A stretch of 64,000 bases of DNA from Massilia eburnea (GTDB lineage Bacteria; Pseudomonadota; Gammaproteobacteria; Burkholderiales; Burkholderiaceae_D), in NCBI RefSeq assembly GCF_009720745.1, contig NZ_WNKX01000011.1:100892-164891 (forward strand), given 5' to 3'. A program made the translations under genes and the position numbers. Positions 23,774-32,481 of the stretch are shown here, one piece after another (the stretch's first letter is position 1; the number at the start of each line of letters is the position of its first letter). The notes below the pieces were generated by a model. It ran no database searches, was not told the origin of the DNA, and was given only the letters and a program-made list of their open reading frames with translations.

Positions 23774-24250
23774 TCAACGTTTGCAGGGCTTGCCTTCGTA
23801 TTGTTTGCCGATGACTTTGTATTCGCTGCCGTTCCAGCGCTCGACGGGGAAGCAGAATCCGGGGCCGCCGATCTCGAGGTCGGGCCAGCCGTCTTTACCT
23901 TTGGTCTTCTGAACGATCAGGATGCCGACGCCGCGCGACATGACTTCCCAGCTGCCGTCAGCTTGTTTGCTGACCAGGGTGTAGCCGACGCCGGTATCGC
24001 CAAAGCAGGCGCTGCTGCCCTCCGTGATGACGGCCTCGGGACGACCGTCACCATTGATGTCCTGTACCTGGTCTATCGCGCCAGGCACGTAGCTGGCGCT
24101 CGAATCCTTGCATGATTTCCACTGCTTGCCGTGTTGTTTGAATCCCGCTGCCTTGAATGCGGCAGCCTCGTCGGCTGGCGGCAAAGCACTGGTCCCGGCC
24201 AGCGCAGCCTGGCATAGCACCAAGCTAATTATTGTGACGACAACTTTCAT
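23774..24250 (-). CDS. Small secreted protein with a DxNxDG calcium-type loop
   Basis: 158 residues with a typical Sec signal (MKVVVTIISLVLCQAALAG, cleavage near 18). The mature part holds DINGDGRPEAVI near residue 65, the DxNxDG loop of VCBS/FG-GAP or EF-hand-like repeats, plus four cysteines (SCKD, SACFG, GFCFP and CKR) likely to form disulfides in the periplasm. The start lies inside the 3' end of the oxygenase gene, so the two are co-transcribed. Function unknown; a periplasmic binding or structural role is plausible. Confidence 0.75.
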   Translation of the reverse strand: MKVVVTIISLVLCQAALAGTSALPPADEAAAFKAAGFKQHGKQWKSCKDSSASYVPGAIDQVQDINGDGRPEAVITEGSSACFGDTGVGYTLVSKQADGSWEVMSRGVGILIVQKTKGKDGWPDLEIGGPGFCFPVERWNGSEYKVIGKQYEGKPCKR

Positions 24251-24914
24251 AGCACACTCCTTCCTGCTCCCGCCATTCTATACCTTGCGGCATGCTAGCT
24301 GGACCAAAAAGGAAATGCAGCACTCGGCGCCTGCTGGCGCCAGAGGATTTGGAAGACCGATGCAGCAGCAGCGGCTTCATCGCCAACACGTCGCCTGCCC
24401 GTGCAGGGCAAGCCCGCTCACCGGCCCGCAGCGCAGCCGCATTTTGCGCACTGATCACGCCCTGTGTGTGCGAACCAGGCACCACATAGAGCGGCCCGTC
24501 TTCCGCAGCGCAGGTGTCGAGATGCAAACGCACGGCGACCAATTGTTCAAGAATCGCCAGCGGCGGCTGGACATACCAGCCATCCTCCTTCAGCGACCAG
24601 CCTCGCATGCCGTCCGCATCGGTGCGCCTTCGCACCGGAATGCTCAAGTCCTGGTGGACCGGCACCAGCCAATTGACCGACTCGGACTTTTCAAACAAGG
24701 TGCATTGCACCGCCATGTGGCCTGCTGGAAGAATTCCCGCCATGGCTGGGGAATCAAGGAATTGCGCGGCCAGCTCGGCGCACCATGATTGCGCAAGCAA
24801 AGCACGAGAACCGGGGCCGCTGATCGAAGGGAGATGCCCCATCAACTGCGCGCATTGCGCAGCGTCGAGCAAACCAGGAACAATATCGAAACCGTGCCGC
24901 TGGAAATGATTCAA
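24225..24914 (-). CDS. Phytanoyl-CoA dioxygenase (PhyH) family oxygenase
   Basis: 229 residues beginning with TTG in a TTGA overlap with the upstream stop; no ATG precedes the conserved HFQRHGFDIVPGLL start of the family. Fe(II)-ligating HxD is seen in VPVHQDLSIP near residue 88, and the distal His in LLLHRSSK near 187, followed by an Arg (SRRRVLHF) that would hold 2-oxoglutarate. Gly-rich VVPGSHTQG also fits PhyH. Substrate unknown. It is coupled to the 104-residue protein upstream and to the secreted protein downstream. Confidence 0.85.
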   Translation of the reverse strand: MNHFQRHGFDIVPGLLDAAQCAQLMGHLPSISGPGSRALLAQSWCAELAAQFLDSPAMAGILPAGHMAVQCTLFEKSESVNWLVPVHQDLSIPVRRRTDADGMRGWSLKEDGWYVQPPLAILEQLVAVRLHLDTCAAEDGPLYVVPGSHTQGVISAQNAAALRAGERACPARAGDVLAMKPLLLHRSSKSSGASRRRVLHFLFGPASMPQGIEWREQEGVCYESCRHNN

Positions 24915-25225
24915 GGCTGGGCGTAGAAGACCAAGGAGCTGCCGAGGGTCAGTGCTTCTTCAATGTGAGGATGCAGGTCCTTGAAAGGCGCTTTTTCCAG
25001 CATATCGGCTTGCAGGATGCTGAAGGCGTCCATCGCTACGTTTTCGAAACCGAACTTGCTGCACTCAATGATGGCCGCATCCCACAATGCGTCCGCCCCT
25101 TCCTGCAGCAGGAACAGCATGCACTTGTGCAGCGCATGCTCTTGCGGATACGCGTATTCATATACCGCTTTGCCCTCGAAAACGCCTTCGAAGGTGTAGA
25201 TCCCCAGGACACTGTTATCGCTCAT
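24911..25225 (-). CDS. Conserved-looking small protein, function unknown
   Basis: 104 residues, acidic, no signal peptide or membrane segment. It begins MSDNSVLGIYTFEG and contains a helix-rich middle (HALHKCMLFLLQEGADALWDAA) with an amphipathic C-terminal half. TATAAT on the minus strand (25259-25254) lies 28 bases before the start, so it probably heads the three-gene unit with the PhyH-type oxygenase and the secreted protein. I do not recognise a family. Confidence 0.6.
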   Translation of the reverse strand: MSDNSVLGIYTFEGVFEGKAVYEYAYPQEHALHKCMLFLLQEGADALWDAAIIECSKFGFENVAMDAFSILQADMLEKAPFKDLHPHIEEALTLGSSLVFYAQP

Positions 25226-25307
25226 GAGCTGTTTGAATTAAAGGTCGTGCCTGATTATACGATGGACTCGCCCGGGGCCAATCGAGAGAAAGAGCGTCTA
25301 AATCCGC

Positions 25308-26426
25308 TCAATTCCCCCGGAACCGGGCAATCGCCGCATCGACGACGCCTTCCACACTGCCCGAAGCATCAAATTCCGCGCGCAGGTAGTGGGCGTCGCT
25401 GCCCATATGCGTCACCTGCATCAGGTGGTTCAGCGCTGCGCTGCCGCCGAGGGCTTCGGCGTGCAAGTCCATGCGGCGCAGGGTGGTGAGGATGTCCTCG
25501 CGCAAGGACAGGCTTTCGTAAGTCTTCGGGTGCACTACCGTTCCATCCAGGCCGAAGCGGCAAGCCTGGAAGCGGTTGTAGTTGTAGACCAGGTAATCGT
25601 CCTCGGCGGGCGGCGCCTCCTTGCGCTCCAGCAGATACGAACACAATGCCTGCAGGTAGCAAGCAAGTGCGGCGGCGCGTTCCACCGTCAGCGGCGTGTC
25701 GCACACGCGCAGCTCGATGGTGCCGTATTCGGGCTTGGGGCGGATGTCCCAATAGAAGTCCTTCATCGACTTGATCACGCCCGTGTGCTCCATCTTGGAG
25801 AAGAAGCTGTGCTCGAACTCGTCCCATTTCAGGATGAACGGCGCGCGGCCGCTCATGGGGAAGGCGAACACGCTGTTCAGGCGCGCCGAGTTGAACAGGG
25901 TGTCGTTGCCCTGCACGTAAGGCGACGATGCGGAAAGCGCGATGAAGTGCGGTACGTAGCGGCTAAGCGCGTGCAGCAGGTACAGCGCATCGTCACCGCT
26001 GCTGCAACCGATGTGCACGTGCTGGCCGAAAATCGTGAACTGCTTCGCCAGGTAGCCATACAGCGCCGATACTTCCTTGAAGCGGGGCTTGGAGAAGATC
26101 TTCCGCTCGGACCAGCGCTGGAACGGGTGGGTGCCGCCGCCGCAAATGCCGATGTTCAGCGTATCGGCCGCCCTCACCAGCGTGTCGCGCGTCTCGCGCA
26201 ACTGTGCAAGCAGCTCGCCGTGGTTGGTGTGCACGTCGCTGTTAATCTCGATCATGCTCTCGGTGATCTCCGGCGTCACGTGGCCGGGAAATGGCTTGCG
26301 CGCCAACAGGTGCAGCAAGTCCGGGCTCGACGCAGTGAGGTCGAAGTCGGACAGGCTGACCAGCTGCAGCTCCAGCTCCACGCCCATGGTCAGCGGTTGC
26401 GACGATTTGAATTCTTCCAACGGCAT
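25308..26426 (-). CDS. ybdK: Carboxylate-amine ligase YbdK (glutamate-cysteine ligase 2 family)
   Basis: 372 residues of the GCS2 family: the start [16 protein letters not shown], an [19 protein letters not shown] block near residue 55, [10 protein letters not shown] near 100, [15 protein letters not shown] near 140 and the [13 protein letters not shown] segment near 240. YbdK has weak glutamate-cysteine ligase activity in vitro; its true role is unknown. AGGAGG precedes the ATG at 26426, only two bases after the stop of the antiporter gene, so the two form one transcript. Confidence 0.95.
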   Translation of the reverse strand: MPLEEFKSSQPLTMGVELELQLVSLSDFDLTASSPDLLHLLARKPFPGHVTPEITESMIEINSDVHTNHGELLAQLRETRDTLVRAADTLNIGICGGGTHPFQRWSERKIFSKPRFKEVSALYGYLAKQFTIFGQHVHIGCSSGDDALYLLHALSRYVPHFIALSASSPYVQGNDTLFNSARLNSVFAFPMSGRAPFILKWDEFEHSFFSKMEHTGVIKSMKDFYWDIRPKPEYGTIELRVCDTPLTVERAAALACYLQALCSYLLERKEAPPAEDDYLVYNYNRFQACRFGLDGTVVHPKTYESLSLREDILTTLRRMDLHAEALGGSAALNHLMQVTHMGSDAHYLRAEFDASGSVEGVVDAAIARFRGN

Positions 26427-26427
26427 A

Positions 26428-27612
26428 TCAGCCCTCCTCTTTTGCCGTTTCGCGCGCCAAAATCAGCGCGCGCTGGGTGATGATAGGCCCCAGCACTTCC
26501 ATGAACAGGGTCATGGCGGCCAGCGCAGCCAATTCATCCACCAGCACAATGCCCATATAGCGTGTCTGCTCCAGCAGCAGGATGGCGAACACCGACATCG
26601 GCGACAAAGCAATGCCGATCAGCGCCCCCTTGCGCCACGCAATACCGGCCACGTGGGCGAATACCGCCACCGCAATGGTCTTGGTGGCAAAGCGCACCAG
26701 TACCAGCAAGAGGCCAAGCGAAGCGCCGAATACCACCCGCTGCCAGTCAAGCGTGGACACTGCAAACACAAACAGCAATACCGTCAATAGCTCGCCGATC
26801 GCACCGAAGTTGCGTTGCGTGCGCGTGAAGGTCACACGGCGGTGACGCGCGGTCAGGCCGAAGGTCAGCGTTGCCAGCACCGGCGACAGATCGGCCGCTT
26901 GCGTGATCGACACCAGCAGCACCACCACCATCGCAAAGGCGACGGTACCGTCGCGCGACAGGGTGCCCAGGCTGCGCAGCAGCGCTGGCACCAGCATCCC
27001 GGCCACCGCACCCAGCACAGCGGAGGCGAGCAATTCGATCACGCTGCGCGACACCGCCTGGGTCAAGCTGCCGGAAGTCTGGAATACCCAGAAGCCGACC
27101 ACCACCTTGAACACGAACAAAGCAAGCACGCAATTGATCGCCACCAGGTGCAGCACGCGCTCGGTCACCTGCCCCGAGCTGCGTTCCTCATTGATCACGC
27201 GCAGCACACCGGCCGGCGAAGAAGACATGGCCAGCGATGCGAGCAGCAATCCGGTCAGCGGCGGCATGCCTTGCCAATTAGCGATCAAGAACACGGCGCC
27301 AAACGTCAGCGCCGATTCGGCCAGCCCGCTCACCGCAATCCACGGATTCACGCGCAGCCAGCGCAAGTTGATGCGGTAACCAAACTCAAACAGGATAAGG
27401 CCGAACGCTATATTGGCGAGCAGCGTTACCTGGCTGCTGCCGTCCGGCACGAGAAGTTCGGGCATTGCCTGCGCAAGCAGGAAGCCCACCAGGCCGTACA
27501 CGCTGATGCGCGGCAGATTGGTCCAGCGATGGACGAACTCACCTGCGAGCCATGCAAGCAGCATGGCGCAAGGCCACGCGAGTTCGTCAGAGATGACTAA
27601 CAAATCGGTCAT
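26428..27612 (-). CDS. Cation:proton antiporter (CPA2 type)
   Basis: 394 residues from the ATG at 27612, chosen because GGAGG lies nine bases upstream in the leader; the longer frame from 27663 has no site. About 11-12 membrane helices are predicted. Features of monovalent cation:proton antiporters include [16 protein letters not shown] near residue 35, an acidic [14 protein letters not shown] segment and [18 protein letters not shown] near 130. The C-terminus lacks a TrkA-N/RCK domain, so it is the membrane part only. It is followed immediately by ybdK; whether the pair shares a function is unknown. Confidence 0.88.
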   Translation of the reverse strand: MTDLLVISDELAWPCAMLLAWLAGEFVHRWTNLPRISVYGLVGFLLAQAMPELLVPDGSSQVTLLANIAFGLILFEFGYRINLRWLRVNPWIAVSGLAESALTFGAVFLIANWQGMPPLTGLLLASLAMSSSPAGVLRVINEERSSGQVTERVLHLVAINCVLALFVFKVVVGFWVFQTSGSLTQAVSRSVIELLASAVLGAVAGMLVPALLRSLGTLSRDGTVAFAMVVVLLVSITQAADLSPVLATLTFGLTARHRRVTFTRTQRNFGAIGELLTVLLFVFAVSTLDWQRVVFGASLGLLLVLVRFATKTIAVAVFAHVAGIAWRKGALIGIALSPMSVFAILLLEQTRYMGIVLVDELAALAAMTLFMEVLGPIITQRALILARETAKEEG

Positions 27613-27686
27613 AGACTTACCTCCGACCCGTACTATATTGCATTTGTGAAAAACGTGACACACGAATCTTCGTTACAATGCCATGC

Positions 27687-28535
27687 ATGGACATGATCAG
27701 CGAACACGTTTGCCACGGCGGGATGCAACGCTTCTATCGCCATGAGTCGGAAGCGATTGGCTTGCCAATGCGCTTTTCCATCTTCATTCCACCGCAGGCA
27801 GCCAACGGGCCTTTGCCCGCACTGTTCTACCTCGCGGGACTCACCTGCACCGAAGAGACCTTTGCCATCAAGGCCGGCGCGCAGCAGCATGCGGCGCGTG
27901 AAGGCATCATCCTCATCGCACCGGATACCAGTCCGCGCGGCGCAGGCATTGAAAACGAAACGGCGAGCTGGGACTTCGGCGAAGGCGCAGGCTTCTACCT
28001 CGACGCCACGCAAGAACCATGGTCGCAGCATTACCGCATGGAGAGTTATATCCACGAACTGCGCAAGCTGGCAATCGACGAATTGCCGGTGGACCCAAAA
28101 CGCATCGGCATCTTCGGCCATTCGATGGGCGGTCATGGCGCGTTGACCCTGGCACTGCGCAGGCCGGACTTGTTCCGCAGCGTGTCGGCTTTCGCGCCGA
28201 TCGCCGCGCCGGTGCGCTGCCCATGGGGACAGAAAGCCTTCAACGGCTACCTGGGTCCGGACAAGGAAAGCTGGCTGCAGCACGACGCCAGCGCGCTGAT
28301 GTCGGTGCAGGACGAGGCGCCCTTCCCCTATGGCATCCTGATCGACCAGGGCCTGGCCGACAAATTCCTTGAGGAGCAGTTATATCCGGGAGTGTTCGAG
28401 GATGCGTGCCGCGCCGCCGGTCAGCCCCTGGAGCTGCGCCGGCATGCGGGCTACGATCATGGCTACTACTTTATTTCGAGCTTCATTGGCGACCATCTGA
28501 CGTTCCACAGCCGCCAGCTCAGGGAAATCACTTAG
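27687..28535 (+). CDS. fghA: S-formylglutathione hydrolase
   Basis: 282 residues if started at the ATG at 27687 (MDMISEHVCHGGMQRFYRHES, the usual family start); an ATG at 27678 would add three. The esterase-D fold shows YLAGLTCTEETF near residue 50, nucleophile elbow GHSMGGHGA near 145, an Asp near 225 (LIDQGLADKF) and the catalytic His in YDHGYYF. It hydrolyses S-formylglutathione to formate and glutathione, the last step of glutathione-dependent formaldehyde removal. The usual partner adhC is not in the window. TACAAT (27674-27679) sits seven bases before the preferred ATG without a Shine-Dalgarno. The formate could feed the fds enzyme encoded elsewhere in this window. Confidence 0.93.
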   Translation: MDMISEHVCHGGMQRFYRHESEAIGLPMRFSIFIPPQAANGPLPALFYLAGLTCTEETFAIKAGAQQHAAREGIILIAPDTSPRGAGIENETASWDFGEGAGFYLDATQEPWSQHYRMESYIHELRKLAIDELPVDPKRIGIFGHSMGGHGALTLALRRPDLFRSVSAFAPIAAPVRCPWGQKAFNGYLGPDKESWLQHDASALMSVQDEAPFPYGILIDQGLADKFLEEQLYPGVFEDACRAAGQPLELRRHAGYDHGYYFISSFIGDHLTFHSRQLREIT

Positions 28536-29481
28536 TCAATACGCGGCGGATGGTCTCCGCCAGTTCTTCCGCGACGAACTTGGCCACGTAAGCATCGGCG
28601 CCAACGCCTTTTACGTGGTCTTCGTTGGTCTTGCCCGACAGCGAGGAGTGGATCACCACCGGGATCTTGGAGAAGCGCGCATCCTGCTTCACCAGGCGGG
28701 TCAGCGTAAAGCCGTCCATTTCCGGCATTTCCAGGTCGGTCAGCACCAGGGCCACGCGGTCTTCCACCGGAATGCCTTCGGCCTTGCAGCCTTCGGCGAT
28801 GTGGTTCAGCTTATCCCATGCTTCCTTGCCGGTCTTCATCATCACGAAGGGCGCATGCATGGCTTCCAGGCCGCGTTCAATCAGGTTGCGCGCCACAACG
28901 GAATCGTCGGCGGCGAGGATAAAGGTGCCTGGCTTCAGCGGCAGGCGCCCGATCGTGTTTTCGTCGATATCCTTGCCATCGCTCGGCGTCAGGTTGCGCA
29001 GGATGGTTTCGACGTCCAGCACCTGCGCCAGGCGGGTGTTCTGCACGTCGCCATCGACGCGCGCAATCGAGGTCACCATGCCGCCGCCGTGGCTGCCTTC
29101 GGCGCTCAGCACCTGGCTCCAGTCAAGGCGCACGATCTCGTCCACCGATTCAACGGCGAAGGCTTGGGTGGTGCGGGCGAACTCCGTCACCAGCATGATG
29201 TTCAGGCCAGTCTTCGGCTTGACGCCGACGATGCCCGGCAGGTCCATCACGGGAATGATCTGGCCACGCAGGTTGACCACGCCCAGCATATGCGGCTCCG
29301 AACCCGCGACTGCAGTCACGGTCGGCATCGCAACGATCTCGCGAATCTTGAAGACGTTGATGCCATAGAGCTCGGAGTTGCCGCTGGTATCATCAACGCC
29401 CAGGCGGAACAGCAGCAACTCGAACTTGTTGGAGTTAGTGAGGTTACTACGCTCGTCAACTTCTTGTTGAACGGAATTCAT
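28528..29481 (-). CDS. cheV: Chemotaxis coupling protein CheV (CheW-receiver fusion)
   Basis: 317 residues: a CheW-like coupling domain (about 15-165) with LGVVNLRGQIIPVMDLP near residue 65, then a CheY-like receiver (about 185-315) with the acidic pair in ILAADDS, phospho-acceptor Asp in VLTDLEMPEMDGF near 250 and the conserved Ser/Lys positions after it. CheV links receptors to CheA and adapts by phosphorylation. No other chemotaxis gene is nearby, so it is an orphan locus. It converges with fghA (8-base overlap). A sigma-28-like element lies 49-75 bases upstream of the start. Confidence 0.95.
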   Translation of the reverse strand: MNSVQQEVDERSNLTNSNKFELLLFRLGVDDTSGNSELYGINVFKIREIVAMPTVTAVAGSEPHMLGVVNLRGQIIPVMDLPGIVGVKPKTGLNIMLVTEFARTTQAFAVESVDEIVRLDWSQVLSAEGSHGGGMVTSIARVDGDVQNTRLAQVLDVETILRNLTPSDGKDIDENTIGRLPLKPGTFILAADDSVVARNLIERGLEAMHAPFVMMKTGKEAWDKLNHIAEGCKAEGIPVEDRVALVLTDLEMPEMDGFTLTRLVKQDARFSKIPVVIHSSLSGKTNEDHVKGVGADAYVAKFVAEELAETIRRVLTK

Positions 29482-29529
29482 CGCGATCGCTCCAATCTTC
29501 TCGAATAAGCATTCCCTTTGGTATGGAAT

Positions 29530-29556
29530 GTTTCGGCAGTATACCGGCCTTTGTTA
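29530..29556 (-). promoter_or_regulatory. Candidate flagellar sigma-28 (FliA) promoter for cheV
   Basis: On the minus strand TAAC (29556-29553) is followed after exactly 15 bases by GCCGAAAC (29537-29530). The FliA consensus is TAAA-N15-GCCGATAA, so 3 of 4 and 6 of 8 positions match. It is 49 bases upstream of cheV, a gene class commonly read by sigma-28. A sigma-70-like TATACT overlaps the spacer. Confidence 0.5.
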
Positions 29557-29588
29557 AAAATCCGGGGGCGATGAGGGGCAGAAACAAC

Positions 29589-29616
29589 AAAAAAAGGACG
29601 CACGATGGCGTCCTTT
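29589..29616 (-). terminator. Rho-independent terminator of tRNA-Gly
   Basis: Read on the minus strand, a 9-base stem AAAGGACGC/GCGTCCTTT with a 6-base loop is followed by seven T residues (29595-29589). It begins ten bases after the tRNA 3' end and also separates the tRNA from the cheV promoter. Confidence 0.9.
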
Positions 29617-29625
29617 CAAGAATCC

Positions 29626-29701
29626 TGGAGCGGGAAAAGAGTCTCGAACTCTCGACCTCAACCTTGGCAAGGTTGCGCTCTACCAACTGAGCTATTCCCG
29701 C
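29626..29701 (-). tRNA. tRNA-Gly (anticodon GCC)
   Basis: 76 bases including an encoded CCA. The acceptor stem pairs GCGGGAA with TTCCCGC, the D-arm is GCTC...GAGC, the anticodon stem is CAACC/GGTTG with loop TTGCCAA (anticodon GCC), and the T-arm contains GAGAGTTCGAGACTC. All stems fold, and a terminator follows. Confidence 0.97.
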
Positions 29702-29741
29702 AGAAGGCGCTATTATGACAGCCACTGTCAGAACAGACAAG

Positions 29742-29770
29742 TTCTTTTTCGAATGGCATCCCCCTATAAT
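29742..29770 (+). promoter_or_regulatory. Predicted promoter of the Na+/H+ antiporter gene
   Basis: A perfect TATAAT (29765-29770) has TTCTTT (29742-29747) 17 bases upstream. The A of the ATG at 29777 is the seventh base after the hexamer, the normal transcription start distance, so the mRNA is predicted to be leaderless. Confidence 0.55.
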
Positions 29771-29776
29771 GCCCGC

Positions 29777-31429
29777 ATGGATTCTATCGAGATAGTATTG
29801 GCAATGCTGCTGGCCGTGATCGCCAGCGCGTACATGACGCGGATGCTGCCAGCCGGCATTCCCCTCCCCCTGGTCCAGATCGGCCTTGGCGCCGGGATTG
29901 CCGCATGGTCCGGCCACGGCATCCAGCTGGATCCGGAGCTGTTCTTCCTGCTGTTCATTCCGCCGCTGCTGTTCCTCGATGGCTGGCGCATTCCGAATAC
30001 GGGCCTGTTCCGCGACCGCGTGGTGATCCTGGAATTGGCGCTGGGCCTGGTGATCTTCACCGTGCTAGGCGCCGGCTACCTGATCCACTGGATGATTCCC
30101 GCCATGCCGCTGGCAGTGGCGTTTGCGCTGGCAGCCATCCTGTCGCCGACCGACCCGATTGCCGTCGGCTCGATCGCTTCGCGCGCACCGATCCCCAAGC
30201 GGCTGATGCACATCCTGGAGGGCGAAGCCCTGCTGAACGATGCCAGCGGACTGGTGTGCTTCCGCTTTGCCGTGGCGGCAGCGCTGACCGGCACCTTCTC
30301 GCTGACCAGCGCTTCACTGACGTTTGTCTGGCTTGCAGCGGTGGGTATCGCCGCCGGCGTGGGCGTCACTTCCGCCGTCGCCTGGCTGCAAGGCCGCCTC
30401 ACATCGCGCTACGGCGAGCCCTCGGGATCGCCCATCCTGGTCAGCCTGCTGATTCCCTTCGGCGCCTACCTGGTGGCGGAACGCATGCATGCTTCCGGCA
30501 TCCTGGCGGCGGTCGCCGCGGGCATCACCATGAGCTATGTGGAATTGGGCGGCCAGGCGCTGGCCGCCACCCGCATCCAGCGCACCGCCGTGTGGGACAC
30601 GGTGCAGTTCACCCTGAACGGCGTCATGTTCGTGCTGCTCGGCGAGCAATTGCCGGACATCCTGCGCGGCGCCAGCGAGTCGCTGGAGCAAAGCGGCCAT
30701 ATCAATTCCTGGTGGCTGGTGCTGTATGCGTTTGCCATCAGCTTTGGCCTGATTGCGCTGCGCTTCCTGTGGGTTTGGGCTACCCTGCGCGTGACCCTCT
30801 ATCGCCGCAGCCGCCGCGCCGGCGCCGGCAATGGCGAACGGCCGCACTGGCGCTTGCTGCTGGCCACCGCGCTGGCAGGCGCGCGCGGCGCGATCACGCT
30901 GGCTGGCGTGCTGACCTTGCCCCTGGCGTTGCCTGACGGCGATCCGTTTCCGGCACGCGACCTGACCATCCTGCTTGCCAGCTCGGTGATCCTGATTTCG
31001 CTGCTGGCGGCCAGCATCGGCCTGCCGCGCCTGCTGGGCGGGATGCACTTCCCAGAGGAACCGGCCGAGCGCCAGCAGGAAGACATGGCGCGGCGCCAGG
31101 CCGCATCGGCTGCCATTGCGGCCATTGAGCGCGCCGAACTGGCGCTGGCCGATGCCCACCATCCGGACGTGCTGCCGCAAGCCGCGGCACGCGTGATCGC
31201 CCTGTACGAATACCGCTTGAACGTGGCCTGGTCGGCGGAAGACCAGAACAAGGAGCACTTCCGCAAACTGGACCGTGCCGAGCGTGAGCTGCGCCTGGCA
31301 GCAATGGAAGCTGAACGCCAGGCCATCTTCGACCTGGCGCGCCACCACCACATTTCCGACGAAACGGCGCGCAAGCTGGTGCGCGAGATCGACCTCGTCG
31401 AAGCACGCCACCAGAAGCAGGCGAAATGA
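29777..31429 (+). CDS. Na+/H+ antiporter, CPA1 (NhaP/YjcE) family
   Basis: 550 residues. Start ATG 29777 is used, since the ATG at 29753 lies upstream of the -10 box. About 12 membrane helices fill residues 1-405; FLLFIPPLLFLDGWR near residue 60, ALAAILSPTDPIAVGSI near 120 (the ion-binding Asp) and EGEALLNDASGLVCFRFA near 152 are the CPA1 signature blocks. The ~130-residue hydrophilic C-terminus is charged and coiled-coil-like. It exchanges external H+ for cytoplasmic Na+ or K+. It overlaps the sensor kinase gene by ATGA, so pH/ion homeostasis may be wired to that two-component pair. Confidence 0.93.
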   Translation: MDSIEIVLAMLLAVIASAYMTRMLPAGIPLPLVQIGLGAGIAAWSGHGIQLDPELFFLLFIPPLLFLDGWRIPNTGLFRDRVVILELALGLVIFTVLGAGYLIHWMIPAMPLAVAFALAAILSPTDPIAVGSIASRAPIPKRLMHILEGEALLNDASGLVCFRFAVAAALTGTFSLTSASLTFVWLAAVGIAAGVGVTSAVAWLQGRLTSRYGEPSGSPILVSLLIPFGAYLVAERMHASGILAAVAAGITMSYVELGGQALAATRIQRTAVWDTVQFTLNGVMFVLLGEQLPDILRGASESLEQSGHINSWWLVLYAFAISFGLIALRFLWVWATLRVTLYRRSRRAGAGNGERPHWRLLLATALAGARGAITLAGVLTLPLALPDGDPFPARDLTILLASSVILISLLAASIGLPRLLGGMHFPEEPAERQQEDMARRQAASAAIAAIERAELALADAHHPDVLPQAAARVIALYEYRLNVAWSAEDQNKEHFRKLDRAERELRLAAMEAERQAIFDLARHHHISDETARKLVREIDLVEARHQKQAK

Positions 31430-32481
31430 ACAGGCGCGCCACGTTCTCACTCCTTATCGCGTGGCTGCTGTTCTGGGCCATGATGGTGGCAACCGCCGTC
31501 CAGGAGTTCCTGCGCCACGAACCAGGCCACGGCGGACTATGGCAGCCCATCCTGTGGGAATCGTCATCAATGCTGGTCGCTTCGCTGCTGCTGGCGATGC
31601 AGCGCCTCGCCACGCGCCGCTACGATGGACTGCTGACGACGCCGGTTCGCTGGTTCGCGCGGCAGGCGCTGTGGCTGCCCGTCTGGTGGATTTTGTTCAC
31701 ACCATTGGCGTTCGGGATTCGCCATGCGGTGTACGCCGCGATCGGCCTGGAGTACCGGCATGAGCCATGGGGCGAGACTTTCCTGTACGAGAACATCAAG
31801 ATCTCGATCTTCGTCGTGATCTTCACGCTGATTACCTTCGGCATACTGTCATTCCGTGCGGCGGAGCAGGCCAACGCCCAATTGCGCACGGCACAGCTGC
31901 ACCAGCTCACGCAGCAGATGCAGCCGCATTTCCTGTTTAACGCGCTGAACACCATCTCGTCGCTGATGCACTCTGACGTCGACCGCGCGGACGCCACCCT
32001 GGTGCAGTTGGCCGACGTGCTGCGCGCCACGCTGGACGTCAGCGGGCAGCAGCAAGCGCCCCTGTCCACCGAATTGCGCCTGCTGCGCGGCTATGCGCGG
32101 CTGATGGAGGAGCGCTTTATCGACCGCGTGCAGATCAGCTGGGATATCGATGCTTCCTGCGGCGAGTGCCAGGTGCCGGTAATGAGCATGCAGCCATTGC
32201 TGGAGAACGTGTTCAAACACACCGTCGAACGGCGGCGCGGCGTGACCAGCATCGCCATCAGTGCGCAGCGCAGCGGCGACGCGCTATTGCTTACAATTTC
32301 CGACGACGCTGGCCGGCTTACGACCGAGGCTCCCGCCGCCAAGCCGGGCGGGAGCGGGATCGGCGTGCGCAACTTGCGCGAGCGGCTGCAAGGGCTGTAT
32401 GGCGAGCGCGCCAGCCTGTCGCTGCTGCAGATGGAGCCCGCCGGTGTGAGCGCGCAAATGAGGCTGCCATGCGCGTCCTGA
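31426..32481 (+). CDS. Sensor histidine kinase, LytS/YehU type
   Basis: 351 residues. Four membrane helices (about 8-25, 45-60, 80-105, 125-145) form the sensor; no periplasmic loop of size is visible. The kinase part has the phospho-acceptor histidine in QMQPHFLFNALNTISSLM near residue 167, the N-box PLLENVFKHTVE near 252 and a G-box GSGIGVRNLRERL near 310, as in His_kinase/LytS proteins. It overlaps the antiporter gene before it and the regulator gene after it, forming a three-gene unit. The stimulus is unknown; membrane or ion stress is a fair guess from the neighbour. Confidence 0.94.
   Translation: MNRRATFSLLIAWLLFWAMMVATAVQEFLRHEPGHGGLWQPILWESSSMLVASLLLAMQRLATRRYDGLLTTPVRWFARQALWLPVWWILFTPLAFGIRHAVYAAIGLEYRHEPWGETFLYENIKISIFVVIFTLITFGILSFRAAEQANAQLRTAQLHQLTQQMQPHFLFNALNTISSLMHSDVDRADATLVQLADVLRATLDVSGQQQAPLSTELRLLRGYARLMEERFIDRVQISWDIDASCGECQVPVMSMQPLLENVFKHTVERRRGVTSIAISAQRSGDALLLTISDDAGRLTTEAPAAKPGGSGIGVRNLRERLQGLYGERASLSLLQMEPAGVSAQMRLPCAS

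Noticed and set aside
29626..29701. tRNA gene as an integration site of a genomic island
   Set aside because: No integrase gene and no repeat of the tRNA 3' end is visible nearby; flanking genes look like core genes.
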